Origin: Jejudonia soesokkakensis
GTDB taxonomy: Bacteria > Bacteroidota > Bacteroidia > Flavobacteriales > Flavobacteriaceae
DNA length: 64,000 nucleotides
Assembly: GCF_042664795.1 (NCBI RefSeq)
Contig: NZ_JBHTBN010000002.1
Coordinates: forward strand, 62,001 to 126,000
Direction of reading: 5' to 3'
Positions 8,773 to 17,382 of the stretch are shown here, piece after piece (position 1 is the first letter of the stretch; every line of letters begins with the position of its first letter). Under the pieces are notes generated by a model. The model saw only the letters and a program-made list of their open reading frames with translations, was not told the origin of the DNA and searched no databases. The position numbers and the translations under genes are program-made.

Positions 8773-9267
8773 ATGAAGAATAAAATTTTTATGTACCTGT
8801 TTTTTTTTGCTGTATTGTTCATCATTTTTCAATACATGAATGAAAAAAAAATCTTTGAAGATCAGGATGCCAAAATCCAAAAGCTTACTACTTCAACAAA
8901 GAAGAGTGATAGTATCGTTAATAGGCTGGAAACAAAATTGCTCGATGAAAATTATTTTACGTTGCTAGGCAATGATAATGCTATGACCTATTTTGAAAAG
9001 AAAGGAGTAGAGGCAATTGATGTTCAAAATAAAGTGAGCAATGCTATATTAGATAAAAATGCCGCCCCCGAAGGAAACTCTCTTGTTCCATATAATGGTA
9101 TCAACGGAGAGATGCGGATTAATAAAATCAAATTTTTAAATCACCGATGGGTAATTGCAGATTTTACCGATGGTGACTACTGGGGCGAAATGATCTTTGA
9201 ATATTTTATCAACGAAGACAGCTCAGTGGACCTTACCACGCTAGGATCAGTTTTATATACGAAATAA
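8773..9267 (+). CDS. Membrane-anchored protein of unknown function (164 aa)
   Basis: One N-terminal membrane helix (about residues 5-20, IFMYLFFFAVLFIIFQYM) is followed by a short coiled-coil-like linker to about residue 55 and a small soluble domain containing DNAMTYFEKKGVEAIDVQ, LVPYNGINGEMRINKIKFLNHRW and a conserved-looking FTDGDYWGEMIFEYF. The N-in helix without a clear cleavage site suggests a protein held in the inner membrane. It lies 42 bases after the MBL hydrolase gene on the same strand. I do not recognise a function. Confidence 0.82.
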   Translation: MKNKIFMYLFFFAVLFIIFQYMNEKKIFEDQDAKIQKLTTSTKKSDSIVNRLETKLLDENYFTLLGNDNAMTYFEKKGVEAIDVQNKVSNAILDKNAAPEGNSLVPYNGINGEMRINKIKFLNHRWVIADFTDGDYWGEMIFEYFINEDSSVDLTTLGSVLYTK

Positions 9268-9273
9268 TATATT

Positions 9274-9930
9274 TTAATTACTCATTAACCATTCTTTTAG
9301 CTCGTAGAAATTTTGTGGTGCGACTCCATGACCTACTGGGAATTCTGAGTATTTACAATCTATATTCAGATTTTTTAAAAATGGTTCGGTCTTACGTGCC
9401 CAATCTACAGGAATTACCTGATCTACACTTCCGTGAGAAGTATAGATATTTAGATGGGAAAAGTCATTTTTTTCGTAGCCTTCTTTCAAAATTTCCTGAT
9501 TAATATAACCGCTTAATCCGATGACGTTTTTCACTTTTTTGGGGTAACTGAGCGCGATACTAAAACTTAAAATTGTTCCTTGACTAAAACCTAAAAGTGT
9601 AATAGCTTCAGCATTTACTTGATATTTTTCTACAATCTCATCCATGCATTTCACCACCAACTCGCGAGAGGCAATAGCTTGTTCGTTATCACTAAACTTT
9701 CCGTCGTTAGAATCAAAATAGATATTATACCAAGCATTTCCATAGGGCTGCATTGGAATAGGAGCTTTCAACGAAATGATATGATAGTGGTCTGGCAATT
9801 CGCTGGCAAAAGAGAAAAGGTCATTCTCATCACTTCCAAAGCCATGCAACAAAATAATCGCAGGAGCATTTTTTGAAGTAGTTTTTGGTGCTTTATAATT
9901 GTGTTCTAAGAGTAATGTTTGTTTTTCCAT
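9274..9930 (-). CDS. Alpha/beta-hydrolase of the phospholipase/carboxylesterase family
   Basis: The 218-residue protein has the fold of small bacterial carboxylesterases. LLHGFGSDENDLFSF forms the oxyanion region, and the nucleophile elbow GFSQG carries the catalytic Ser. Asp in HGSVDQVIP and His in FPVGHGVAP complete the triad. There is no signal peptide, so it acts in the cytoplasm on short esters or lysophospholipids; the natural substrate is unknown. A -7 element lies only four bases before the ATG, suggesting a leaderless transcript. The stop lies seven bases from the convergent gene 8773-9267. Confidence 0.9.
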   Translation of the reverse strand: MEKQTLLLEHNYKAPKTTSKNAPAIILLHGFGSDENDLFSFASELPDHYHIISLKAPIPMQPYGNAWYNIYFDSNDGKFSDNEQAIASRELVVKCMDEIVEKYQVNAEAITLLGFSQGTILSFSIALSYPKKVKNVIGLSGYINQEILKEGYEKNDFSHLNIYTSHGSVDQVIPVDWARKTEPFLKNLNIDCKYSEFPVGHGVAPQNFYELKEWLMSN

Positions 9931-9934
9931 AGGA

Positions 9935-9942
9935 CAAAAATA
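9935..9942 (-). promoter_or_regulatory. -7 promoter element directly before the esterase gene (TATTTTTG)
   Basis: The minus-strand TATTTTTG fits TAnnTTTG and is four bases from the ATG at 9930. This is the same arrangement as at 7941 and 54293. Confidence 0.5.
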
Positions 9943-9968
9943 ACAGAAGTAATGAGATATATAAGAGA

Positions 9969-10307
9969 TTAAATTCCTTTAAACCATTCCTGAAAATATG
10001 CTCCAAACAATGGAACAGGTTCTTTAAGACCTTTACCTGCCGAAAGTATTCCTAATAACCATAAAACAAAGGTTCCTAGTTGTAGAATCCAACCCAAAAA
10101 TGGAATGCTCACCAGAAAGTTAATCGCAGAGAGAAAAATAGAAACTATAATAAAAAGCAAAATGATGCCGAGACTCTGACGGATATGATAGGCGACTAAA
10201 CTATTTTTCTTTTCTGAATTATTTACATACGAAATGATCAACCCAATCGCAGTGAGATACGATATGATCGCCATAGTTTTTCCCTCTTGTGCTCCTTGAG
10301 TCTGCAT
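9969..10307 (-). CDS. Small integral membrane protein, DUF4870-like (112 aa)
   Basis: Three to four hydrophobic segments fill the protein (AIISYLTAIGLIISYV, SLGIILLFIIVSIFLSAINFLV, FLGWILQLGTFVLWLLGIL), with an amphipathic motif KKNSLVAYHIRQSLG between the first two and a short soluble tail ending FQEWFKGI. This pattern matches the small Tic20/DUF4870-like proteins of bacteria, whose function is not established. It is a tandem paralogue of the gene five bases upstream and is the last gene of the BatA-pyrC-DUF4870-DUF4870 run. The family name is moderately certain. Confidence 0.8.
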   Translation of the reverse strand: MQTQGAQEGKTMAIISYLTAIGLIISYVNNSEKKNSLVAYHIRQSLGIILLFIIVSIFLSAINFLVSIPFLGWILQLGTFVLWLLGILSAGKGLKEPVPLFGAYFQEWFKGI

Positions 10308-10312
10308 GTTTC

Positions 10313-10633
10313 TTAGTCTAAAAATTTAAACCATTTCTGAAACTGCTCACTTAGAAATGGAATTCCTTGTTGCTTATTCGCAATGGCCATAATAAAGGAA
10401 AATAACCAGAAAACCACCGAAATCCAATAAAGGATGTCTCCAGCCAGCAAATTAATATGAAATTGAGTGATCACCGCCACAAAAAGCATAAGTACAAGTC
10501 CGAACATATTTTTAATATGCCAAGAAGCAAAACTGTCTTTATGGTCCTTGTTCATAGAAATTGCAATAAACATTCCAATAAAAGTTATGTACGCAATGAT
10601 GGCTTTATTTTTTCCGGGAGGAGTAGTTACCAT
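10313..10633 (-). CDS. Small integral membrane protein, DUF4870-like (106 aa)
   Basis: Paralogue of the following gene, with the same layout: IIAYITFIGMFIAISMN, the motif KDSFASWHIKNMFGLV, LMLFVAVITQFHINLL, a third hydrophobic segment ILYWISVVFWLFSFIMAI, and the C-terminal FQKWFKFLD that mirrors FQEWFKGI of its partner. The ATG at 10633 overlaps the last seven bases of the pyrC-like gene, which points to translational coupling. Role unknown; a pair of such proteins may form a hetero-oligomer, but this is only inferred from the duplication. Confidence 0.8.
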   Translation of the reverse strand: MVTTPPGKNKAIIAYITFIGMFIAISMNKDHKDSFASWHIKNMFGLVLMLFVAVITQFHINLLAGDILYWISVVFWLFSFIMAIANKQQGIPFLSEQFQKWFKFLD

Positions 10634-11886
10634 TCTTTTGAGAGTATTAATTTTTTATTTCCAAAGACTCCGTAAGCTTTTCCTTTTAATGCTTCTCCTA
10701 ACAACGCAGCGTTTTGAGAACTGGAAAGAATGTGATCTATAGTAAAGGTCCATTCAACCTCTGGATTAAAAAGAGTAAGATTTGCTAATGCGTTTTCAGT
10801 AATAGAATGGTTTTCAATATTAAAGTGTGATTTTAATTGAGTGAAAGATTTAACTGCTTTTTCAAAACCAATAAGCGTATTTAATGCACCAAAGCAACTC
10901 TCAAGGCCAATGCTTCCGAAGGCAGCATGGTCAAACTCTGTATTCTTATGTTCAATATCTATAGGATTGTGGTCGCTTGTGACACCGTCTATAACACCTT
11001 CTGTTAATCCCTTTATAAGTGCTTTTGCATCTTCTTTTGCTCGTATTGGTGGCAATAGTTTATAATTTGTGTCAAAACTTTCTAGGACTTCATCGGTTAA
11101 AAAAAGATTGTTGATAGCCACACTACAGCTCACATTTAGCCCATTTTTTTTGGCTTCTTTAATCAATTCTACCGATTTCTTTGTAGAAATAGTTGGTATG
11201 TGGAGTCGTCCGCCAGTATATTCTAATATATACAGATCTCTTGTGATTTGAAGCTCTTCTGAAAGTGACGGAATTCCTTTTAACCCTAATTTTGTACTGT
11301 GGGTATGCTCGTGTACCATTCCTTTTGGTGAAATGGTTGCATTTAATGGAAAACTTTGTACCAATCCGTTAAAATTTTGCACATACTGAAGCGCGATCTT
11401 TAATAAATTTGCATTGGCGATAGGCTTTTTATAATCATAGAACGAAATAGCTCCTTCATTTTGCATATCATAAAGCTCTGCGAGGTCCTCGCCTTTACTT
11501 CCTGCACTTAAAGTTCCAATAGGGTGTAGGGTAACCGCATTCTTAGCTGCTTTCGATTTTAAAAACTGAATGGTACTTTTAGTATCTGCAACAGGATTGG
11601 TATTGGTATTGACGGCAACATGTGAAAATCCGCTTTGAGCTGCTGTCATAAGGCCATTCTCTATAGTTTCACGTTCTTCGTAGCCTGGTTCTCCAAAGGA
11701 CACACTAGGGTCGAACCAACCTTGAGAGACGTGTAAATTGTCAAGTGAAATTTCTTTGGCTGTAGGATTTGAAATTGACGCTGCAATTTTGGTAATTGTT
11801 CCGTTTTCAATTAAAATATCGCGCTTTTTTAAATGATGTTTGCTAGAAGCGTCAACAATAATAGCAGATTTTAAAAGTACGTTCAT
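10627..11886 (-). CDS. pyrC: Dihydroorotase-like protein lacking the metal-binding residues (PyrC' type)
   Basis: The 419-residue amidohydrolase-fold protein aligns with dihydroorotase over its full length (QGWFDPSVSFGEPGYEERET near 57, GLKGIPSLSEE near 206, TSDHNPIDIEHK near 308). The zinc motif HxHxREPG is replaced by DPSVSFGEPG. The His of the usual HVS motif is replaced in HIPTISTKKS, and the next ligand His in SCSVAINNL; only the final Asp (TSDHNP) is kept. It is therefore probably not a catalyst by itself, like the PyrC' partner of aspartate transcarbamoylase in some bacteria. The ATG at 11886 is preferred to a TTG four codons earlier. Confidence 0.85.
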   Translation of the reverse strand: MNVLLKSAIIVDASSKHHLKKRDILIENGTITKIAASISNPTAKEISLDNLHVSQGWFDPSVSFGEPGYEERETIENGLMTAAQSGFSHVAVNTNTNPVADTKSTIQFLKSKAAKNAVTLHPIGTLSAGSKGEDLAELYDMQNEGAISFYDYKKPIANANLLKIALQYVQNFNGLVQSFPLNATISPKGMVHEHTHSTKLGLKGIPSLSEELQITRDLYILEYTGGRLHIPTISTKKSVELIKEAKKNGLNVSCSVAINNLFLTDEVLESFDTNYKLLPPIRAKEDAKALIKGLTEGVIDGVTSDHNPIDIEHKNTEFDHAAFGSIGLESCFGALNTLIGFEKAVKSFTQLKSHFNIENHSITENALANLTLFNPEVEWTFTIDHILSSSQNAALLGEALKGKAYGVFGNKKLILSKEW

Positions 11887-11916
11887 CTTGTGCGTCAATT
11901 GATTAAAAAATGATTT

Positions 11917-13842
11917 TCAACGTTTATAAAATTTCAAGAACAACATTTCCAATAATAGGAATATAAATGCAAAAATAGCAAACCATTTCCAGAAACTGTT
12001 CATTGAATTTTCTTCAGATAGGGTGTAAAATAAATCTGAAACCGAATCATACACCGCTACGCCTTCCCAATCTCTGGGATTGGCATATTGCAATACACTT
12101 TCAGATCTATCATAATTATAGCTCACATTTTGTAAAACTTCCTCCTGTTTTGTAATCGAATACGTTGCTGCAGTTGCTGGCTCTTCATTTGTTGTGATGT
12201 CTACCTGATTGGCTTTGGTTTGTTGCAAGGGTATAAAGCTTTGTGTGCTATCTTTTATAGTGAGAATCTCATCTTGTATTAAAGTAACAGGCACCGAATA
12301 GTTATTTTGTTTCCCCACTTCATAATACAATTGAGGGAGTGGCAAACTAAGTTGCGCCATATTGTAAAGGGTTGGAACGATCAAAGGAGAATTCTGAAAG
12401 TTGGAATTTTCGGTATTAAATGCTGCCGTACTAACATACACAGAGCCACGATTTACGATAAACGGCTTGTTGTCTTCAAACTGAAGCACAGCCGTGGCAT
12501 TGGAAGTAATCGTGTTAAAAGAATTTACTTTTGGGTACTGAAAGTTTACGACTCTTTTTTCAAATACATTACTATACAATGGATGGTCGAATACGATTTT
12601 AGTAATTTTTTTCTCTTGGTTGATGGCTTCAGAAAAAGTACCCACTCTAAGACGATTCAGTAATGCGTTATAGCTACTAGTATTTCCATTTACTGGCGGG
12701 ATAATACATAAGCTTCCGCCGTTATTGACAAATGTATTCAATGCAGTCGTCAATGACTCAGGAATAACGTTTAGCTCATTGATGATTACAAAATTCTGTG
12801 AAGCAATGGTATTGTAGTTAACCGTCCGATTTGTTTGTTGTGTGTATTCAAATTCTGGTTGGTCGAAAATACGTTGCAAAAAGTTAGCTTCTGCTTCATT
12901 GACGGAAAGTACCTTGATTTTTTCTGGCGGATTAATACTAAAAAATAAATCATTGTCATACGTAAGGTTTGCTTCAGAAATAGAGAGCCTACCTTTAAAA
13001 TTTGTTACATTTTCTATATCGAAGAAGACTTCGTTTTGAGAACTATTGGAGAGGTCTGCTGCGGTTTTTGCAATGAGGCTGTTTCCATTATAAAGTGAAA
13101 CCGGTATAGTCTGCGCAACATCGCCTGTGCTAGAGATAACTACTTTAAGCTGTGTATTTGTTGTGCTTTTTGAAACTATGTACGCAGTATCAATAGCGAT
13201 ATTCTTGGTCACCACAGGAGCTAAAGGGACCACATTTACTGAGATTTCTTCGGAAAGAACAGGGAAGGCTTCTTTTTGCTGAAAGTCTGAAACATAGATC
13301 AAACGTTTATCTGCCGAAGTACTTTTTGAAAAATATTGTTTGGCTTTCAGAAGCACTTCTGAGGGAGTTAATTGTTTATTTGAATACGTAATCTTTAGGA
13401 CTTCATTTTTAAAATCCTGAATCGAAACATTTTTTCGTGCATAGTCATTGGTAAACCAGCTTATGTTATCTGTACTCTTTATATTTTCGTAAATATCCTG
13501 AACTGCACGTTGCAATAAGGGGCCTTGAGATCCTTTCGCCTGCATGCTAAAGCTCGTATCCAGATATAAAACGGTTTCTTTTTCGGTATTTAGGGCAGTT
13601 GTTGACGCTGTAAATGGCTGTGCGAAAGCAATAATTATGCAAGCCAGCGCTACTAATCGTAGTAGTAATGTGATCCATTTTTTAAGCTGTGAACTTTTTC
13701 TGGTCTGGAAATTCACCTTTTTCAAAAAAGCAACATTGGTAAATGCGACCTTCTGAAACCTTCGTAATTGAAACAAATGAATAAGAATAGGAATGAGCAG
13801 TAAAAAAAGTGCGTAAAGAAGTTCTGGGTGTTTAAACTGCAT
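11917..13842 (-). CDS. BatA-domain membrane protein (641 aa)
   Basis: The N-terminus (MQFKHPELLYALFLLLIPILIHLFQLRRFQKVAFTN is the classic BatA/aerotolerance start, a membrane helix then the RRF motif) is followed by a second helix at about 60-77 (WITLLLRLVALACIIIAFAQPF). Next comes a von Willebrand A-like domain from about 90 (VLYLDTSFSMQAKG, with a DTSFS metal site), then beta-rich segments, and a last membrane helix near 615-634 (FWKWFAIFAFIFLLLEMLFL). Such proteins are inner-membrane proteins with a periplasmic or cytoplasmic vWA domain; the function is not settled. It leads the operon with the pyrC-like gene, 30 bases downstream. Confidence 0.88.
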   Translation of the reverse strand: MQFKHPELLYALFLLLIPILIHLFQLRRFQKVAFTNVAFLKKVNFQTRKSSQLKKWITLLLRLVALACIIIAFAQPFTASTTALNTEKETVLYLDTSFSMQAKGSQGPLLQRAVQDIYENIKSTDNISWFTNDYARKNVSIQDFKNEVLKITYSNKQLTPSEVLLKAKQYFSKSTSADKRLIYVSDFQQKEAFPVLSEEISVNVVPLAPVVTKNIAIDTAYIVSKSTTNTQLKVVISSTGDVAQTIPVSLYNGNSLIAKTAADLSNSSQNEVFFDIENVTNFKGRLSISEANLTYDNDLFFSINPPEKIKVLSVNEAEANFLQRIFDQPEFEYTQQTNRTVNYNTIASQNFVIINELNVIPESLTTALNTFVNNGGSLCIIPPVNGNTSSYNALLNRLRVGTFSEAINQEKKITKIVFDHPLYSNVFEKRVVNFQYPKVNSFNTITSNATAVLQFEDNKPFIVNRGSVYVSTAAFNTENSNFQNSPLIVPTLYNMAQLSLPLPQLYYEVGKQNNYSVPVTLIQDEILTIKDSTQSFIPLQQTKANQVDITTNEEPATAATYSITKQEEVLQNVSYNYDRSESVLQYANPRDWEGVAVYDSVSDLFYTLSEENSMNSFWKWFAIFAFIFLLLEMLFLKFYKR

Positions 13843-13861
13843 TCCTGTTTCAGATATTTTT

Positions 13862-13869
13862 CAAAGATA
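13862..13869 (-). promoter_or_regulatory. -7 promoter element of the BatA-domain gene (TATCTTTG)
   Basis: The minus-strand TATCTTTG fits TAnnTTTG and lies 19 bases before the ATG at 13842. No TTG is found at the expected distance. Confidence 0.45.
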
Positions 13870-13884
13870 AAAAACCGAAAGCAA

Positions 13885-15087
13885 TTAAACTGTTTTCTTT
13901 ATAGTAAAGGTGATAGAAGTACCCTTTCCTAGCGTTGACTCGAGTTTTATCGTACCATTAAGCTTTTTAACTAAGTTCTTTACAGTGGCCAGTCCAATAC
14001 CAGAGCCTCTCTTTCCGTCTTTATCGGTATTTGCAGTTGTTTTAAACATATCAAAAATTCCCTTTTGATCTTTTGGTGAGATTCCTTGACCATTGTCTAT
14101 AACTTTAAAAATATAGTTTTGGAAGTCTTCAGAAAATTCAATGGTTACTGTAGGATTTGAGTGGTGACTGTATTTTAGAGAATTGGCTATTAAATTTAGC
14201 AGAATCTGATAAAGGGCCTGTTTGTTTGTATGTATCGAAATACTTTGCGTTGGATGAATAAAGTTAGAGTTGTCAACAAACAGCATTTCTTCCAATTCTT
14301 CAAAAAGTTCATTGAGTAAGAATTGAGTTGCTTTTTCTTTTAGTAAGCCATCTGATTTGTAAAAATCAAGCATGTCGTTCACATAATTCTTCATTGTGAC
14401 AGAGGATTCTTCAATATAGTCTAGATATTGATTACATTGATCACTTACAGCCGTTAAACATTCTTCTTTTAGCATTCTGGTAAGTGTCGTAATATTTCCT
14501 AAAGGAGATTTAAGGTCATGCGTTACGAGACCCGCAAATTTTTTAAGTCTTTTATTACGTTCTTCAAGTTCTTTATACGTTTTATTTAGTTCATTATTTT
14601 TTTTGTGAAGTTCAAATAATTTGACTACCTGGTTTGCTAAAGCCACTATTATTTCTTTTTCTTTATGCTGAAGCGTTCTAGGCTTCATGTCAAAAATGCA
14701 TAAGGTACCTAAGGCAAATCCTTCTTCATTAACCAAGGGAGCTCCTGCATAAAATAAATGACCTTGTTCACTAACAATTGGGTTGTTTTTAAAGCGACTA
14801 TCTTTTCTTGCATCCTCAACAATAAATAAATCTTGTGGAGTAAGAATCGCATGCCCACAAAATGAGGTGCTTCTTGGTGATTCGTCTATATTAACTCCAT
14901 AATGAGACTTTAAAAAATTTCTATCCTTGTCAATTAGGGTAATAAGACAAATGGGAACATTGCAAACTGAGGCTACTAACGAAGTAATATTGTCATACTC
15001 ATCTTCGGGAAGGGTGTCGAGGAGTTGATAGGATTGTACGGCATTAAGACGCTGTACCTCGTTTTGGGGGATTTTAGGTTCTAGCAC
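13885..15087 (-). CDS. GAF-domain sensor histidine kinase (400 aa)
   Basis: Soluble sensor kinase without membrane segments. A GAF domain covers about residues 20-160 (VPICLITLIDKDRNFLKSHYGV, SFCGHAI, FYAGAPLVNEEGFALGTLCIFD). A coiled-coil at 160-184 leads to the dimerisation box FAGLVTHDLKSPLGNI, with phospho-acceptor His190. The ATPase domain has the N box NLIANSLKYSHH, DNGQGISPKDQKGIFDMF and GSGIGLATVKNLVKKL. It is a close paralogue of the next gene upstream (15145-16371), in the same orientation 57 bases away. No response regulator gene is adjacent. The GAF ligand is unknown; SFCGH suggests a family common in bacteria. Confidence 0.93.
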   Translation of the reverse strand: MLEPKIPQNEVQRLNAVQSYQLLDTLPEDEYDNITSLVASVCNVPICLITLIDKDRNFLKSHYGVNIDESPRSTSFCGHAILTPQDLFIVEDARKDSRFKNNPIVSEQGHLFYAGAPLVNEEGFALGTLCIFDMKPRTLQHKEKEIIVALANQVVKLFELHKKNNELNKTYKELEERNKRLKKFAGLVTHDLKSPLGNITTLTRMLKEECLTAVSDQCNQYLDYIEESSVTMKNYVNDMLDFYKSDGLLKEKATQFLLNELFEELEEMLFVDNSNFIHPTQSISIHTNKQALYQILLNLIANSLKYSHHSNPTVTIEFSEDFQNYIFKVIDNGQGISPKDQKGIFDMFKTTANTDKDGKRGSGIGLATVKNLVKKLNGTIKLESTLGKGTSITFTIKKTV

Positions 15088-15144
15088 GTTAATATTTACG
15101 GAAAATTCCTACTTATAGTTTTTGGGAAAAGGGTTAAATAACTG

Positions 15145-16371
15145 TTAAACTGAAGCTTTTGGCTTTCCATTGTTTTTTGCAACCGTAAAACTTATGACTG
15201 TGCTTTCACCAACTTTGGATTTAATAGAGATTTTTCCACCAAGATTGTTAACTAGATTTTTAACGGTCGATAATCCAATACCGTTTCCTTTGTTTCCATT
15301 TCGATCTACAGAACCAATTGTTGAAAATAATTTAAAAACCTCTTTTTGTTTATCTTCTGGAATTCCAATTCCATTATCACTTATTTTAAACCTATAAAAA
15401 TCCTCTTTTTCCTTGAAAGTGATATTGATAACAATTTTTTCTTTATCGTTATATTTGATACTATTCCCAACCAGATTTAAGAATATTTGCTCTAAAGCAG
15501 CTCTGTTGCATTGAATTTCTATATTTTCTTCAGGAAAGTTAATCTCACAGTCAATATTGATCTTAAGCAAATCAACAATATCCTCTAGCAAATCATGTAT
15601 GTCAAATTTTTCACTATTTCTGGAAGCGACATTATCACTTTCATAATGGGCTAATAGCCCTGTAATGTAGTCACTCAACGTAAAAGAAGAATGTTTAAGG
15701 TAATTTAAGTATTCTTTTCCTTTGTCATCTATTACGTTGCTATATTTTGCTTTAAGAATGTCTGACGTGACTATCATATTTGCCAATGGCATTTTCATAT
15801 CATGAGAAACAACACCAGCAAATTTCTTCAACTCAACATTTTTATTTTTAAGTTTTTTCTGAAGTCTTTTAAGTTTTGTATTCTGCTTACGAACCTCAAA
15901 TAGGTTAAGAACCTGCTCACTTAAGGCCAACAATGCTTCTTCTTGTTTTTTATTTAATTCTCTTGGCTTCGTATCAAACACACATAAAGTCCCTAAAGCA
16001 TATCCAGCTTTATTTATTAATGGAACACCCGCGTAGAAAACTACATTTCGTTCTGTAACAATAGGATTGTCTTCAAACCGAATGTCTTTACGAGCATCCT
16101 TTATGGTAAAGATAGGCGATTCATCTATTATGGTATGACCACAAAAGGAAATATCCCGGGGGGATTCTGTGTCTTCAACTCCATAATGTGATTTTAAAAA
16201 ATTACGGTCTGTATCTAGTAGCGATACTAAAGAGATAGGTACTTCGCATATAGAAGCTACTAGTTTTGTTATTCCATCAAGGTCAGATTCTGGAAGTGTA
16301 TCCAGTAAATTATATTCCTTAAGAGCTTTAAGTCGTTTTTTTTCGTTTTCAGGAATAGCTGGTGCTATCAT
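15145..16371 (-). CDS. GAF-domain sensor histidine kinase (408 aa), tandem paralogue
   Basis: Same architecture as the downstream gene: GAF domain at about 20-160 (VPISLVSLLDTDRNFLKSHYGV, SFCGHTI, FYAGVPLINKAGYALGTLCVFD), coiled-coil at 160-184, H box FAGVVSHDMKMPLANM with His190, N box NLVGNSIKYND, and DNGIGIPEDKQKEVFKLF with GNGIGLSTVKNL. The two proteins align without large gaps, so they come from a gene duplication. The kinases may form homo- or heterodimers; no partner regulator is next to them. The 244 bases upstream contain no gene that I can see. Confidence 0.93.
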   Translation of the reverse strand: MIAPAIPENEKKRLKALKEYNLLDTLPESDLDGITKLVASICEVPISLVSLLDTDRNFLKSHYGVEDTESPRDISFCGHTIIDESPIFTIKDARKDIRFEDNPIVTERNVVFYAGVPLINKAGYALGTLCVFDTKPRELNKKQEEALLALSEQVLNLFEVRKQNTKLKRLQKKLKNKNVELKKFAGVVSHDMKMPLANMIVTSDILKAKYSNVIDDKGKEYLNYLKHSSFTLSDYITGLLAHYESDNVASRNSEKFDIHDLLEDIVDLLKINIDCEINFPEENIEIQCNRAALEQIFLNLVGNSIKYNDKEKIVINITFKEKEDFYRFKISDNGIGIPEDKQKEVFKLFSTIGSVDRNGNKGNGIGLSTVKNLVNNLGGKISIKSKVGESTVISFTVAKNNGKPKASV

Positions 16372-16615
16372 AATGAATAAAAAATTAGGTGTTTTTTTGT
16401 TAGTAGCATAACTATTAAGTCAATTCAAATAAACCAAATTTATTAGGTTTACACTAAAAATTGAATACAACTGCTAACACTACTGCTTTCATTAGTACCT
16501 TTAAGGTAAGGGACTATGGTTAGGTTGGGTATTGTAAATGTAAAGAAATTTTTAACAAACATTCGATTAAATGTTAATATTCTTAACACTTATAACGGAA
16601 TGGGTTAATAAGAAT

Positions 16616-17380
16616 TTAAAAAGCTTCAAACACACCTAATCCAAAAAGAGCAAAATCATATTTTACAGGATCTTTTGCATCTAATTTCCGGAGACTTCTG
16701 TCAAGTTCTGAACGTGCTTTCCCATCATTTTGCTTTCGCTTTAAGAGTCCTAATTTTCTGGCAACATTGCCACTATGAACATCAAGCGGACACGAAAGTT
16801 GAGCGGGTGAAAGCTGCGTCCAAATCCCAAAATCTACTCCCGAAGTGTCTTTTCGAACCATCCATCTTAAAAACATGTTTATTCTTTTTGCTGCGGAATT
16901 TTTTAAGGGATCACTTACATGTTTCTCTGTCCTAGCTTGATGCGGAAGTTCAAAAAAAGTATTTTTAAAGTGATGAATGGCCAACTGAAGCGATTCCTTT
17001 TCGGCATGTGCTGCGAATACAGCTTCTAGTCCGCCATAATTGCGATAAATATTTTGAAGGGCTTTCAGAAAGTAATACAAATCATCTTCATTAAAAGTTC
17101 GGTGTACAAAGCCTGAAAGATTTTTTTTGTTTTCTTCTGAAAAGTTCATCACAAAATCATACGGGGAATTCCCCATGATAGCTACTAGTCGGTTTCCATT
17201 GGTAATGATACTTTTTCGATTGCCCCATGCAATAGTCGCGACTAGAAATCCTATAATTTCAATATCTTCCTTGAGCTTAAATTGATGTGGAATTTGGATA
17301 GGATCACTTTCGATAAACTTCGGCTGATTGTACAACACAACTTTTTCATCGAGAAATTCTTTGAGCTGGGCTCTGTTCAT
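16616..17380 (-). CDS. TIGR02757 family protein
   Basis: A 254-residue soluble protein of a Bacteroidetes family related at low level to HhH DNA glycosylases. Landmarks are FLVATIAWGNRKSIITNGNRLV near 45-66, the middle segment NIYRNYGGLEAVF, KNSAAKRINMFLRWMVRKDTSGVDFGIW near 160-187 and LSCPLDVHSGNVARKLGLLKR near 194-214, where LDVHSGNVAR resembles the catalytic V-D-H region of HhH-GPD enzymes. Its activity is not known. It follows the LolD-like ATPase gene with only two bases between the genes, so it is in the same operon, which may be only a shared transcript. Confidence 0.85.
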   Translation of the reverse strand: MNRAQLKEFLDEKVVLYNQPKFIESDPIQIPHQFKLKEDIEIIGFLVATIAWGNRKSIITNGNRLVAIMGNSPYDFVMNFSEENKKNLSGFVHRTFNEDDLYYFLKALQNIYRNYGGLEAVFAAHAEKESLQLAIHHFKNTFFELPHQARTEKHVSDPLKNSAAKRINMFLRWMVRKDTSGVDFGIWTQLSPAQLSCPLDVHSGNVARKLGLLKRKQNDGKARSELDRSLRKLDAKDPVKYDFALFGLGVFEAF

Positions 17381-17382
17381 GG

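Noticed and set aside
10457..10742. Plus-strand frames opposite the DUF4870-like genes
   Set aside because: They are reverse shadows of membrane-protein genes with a consistent operon layout.
16372..16615. Regulatory structure in the gap before the GAF kinase gene
   Set aside because: Only weak AT-rich inverted matches are seen; nothing I can support.
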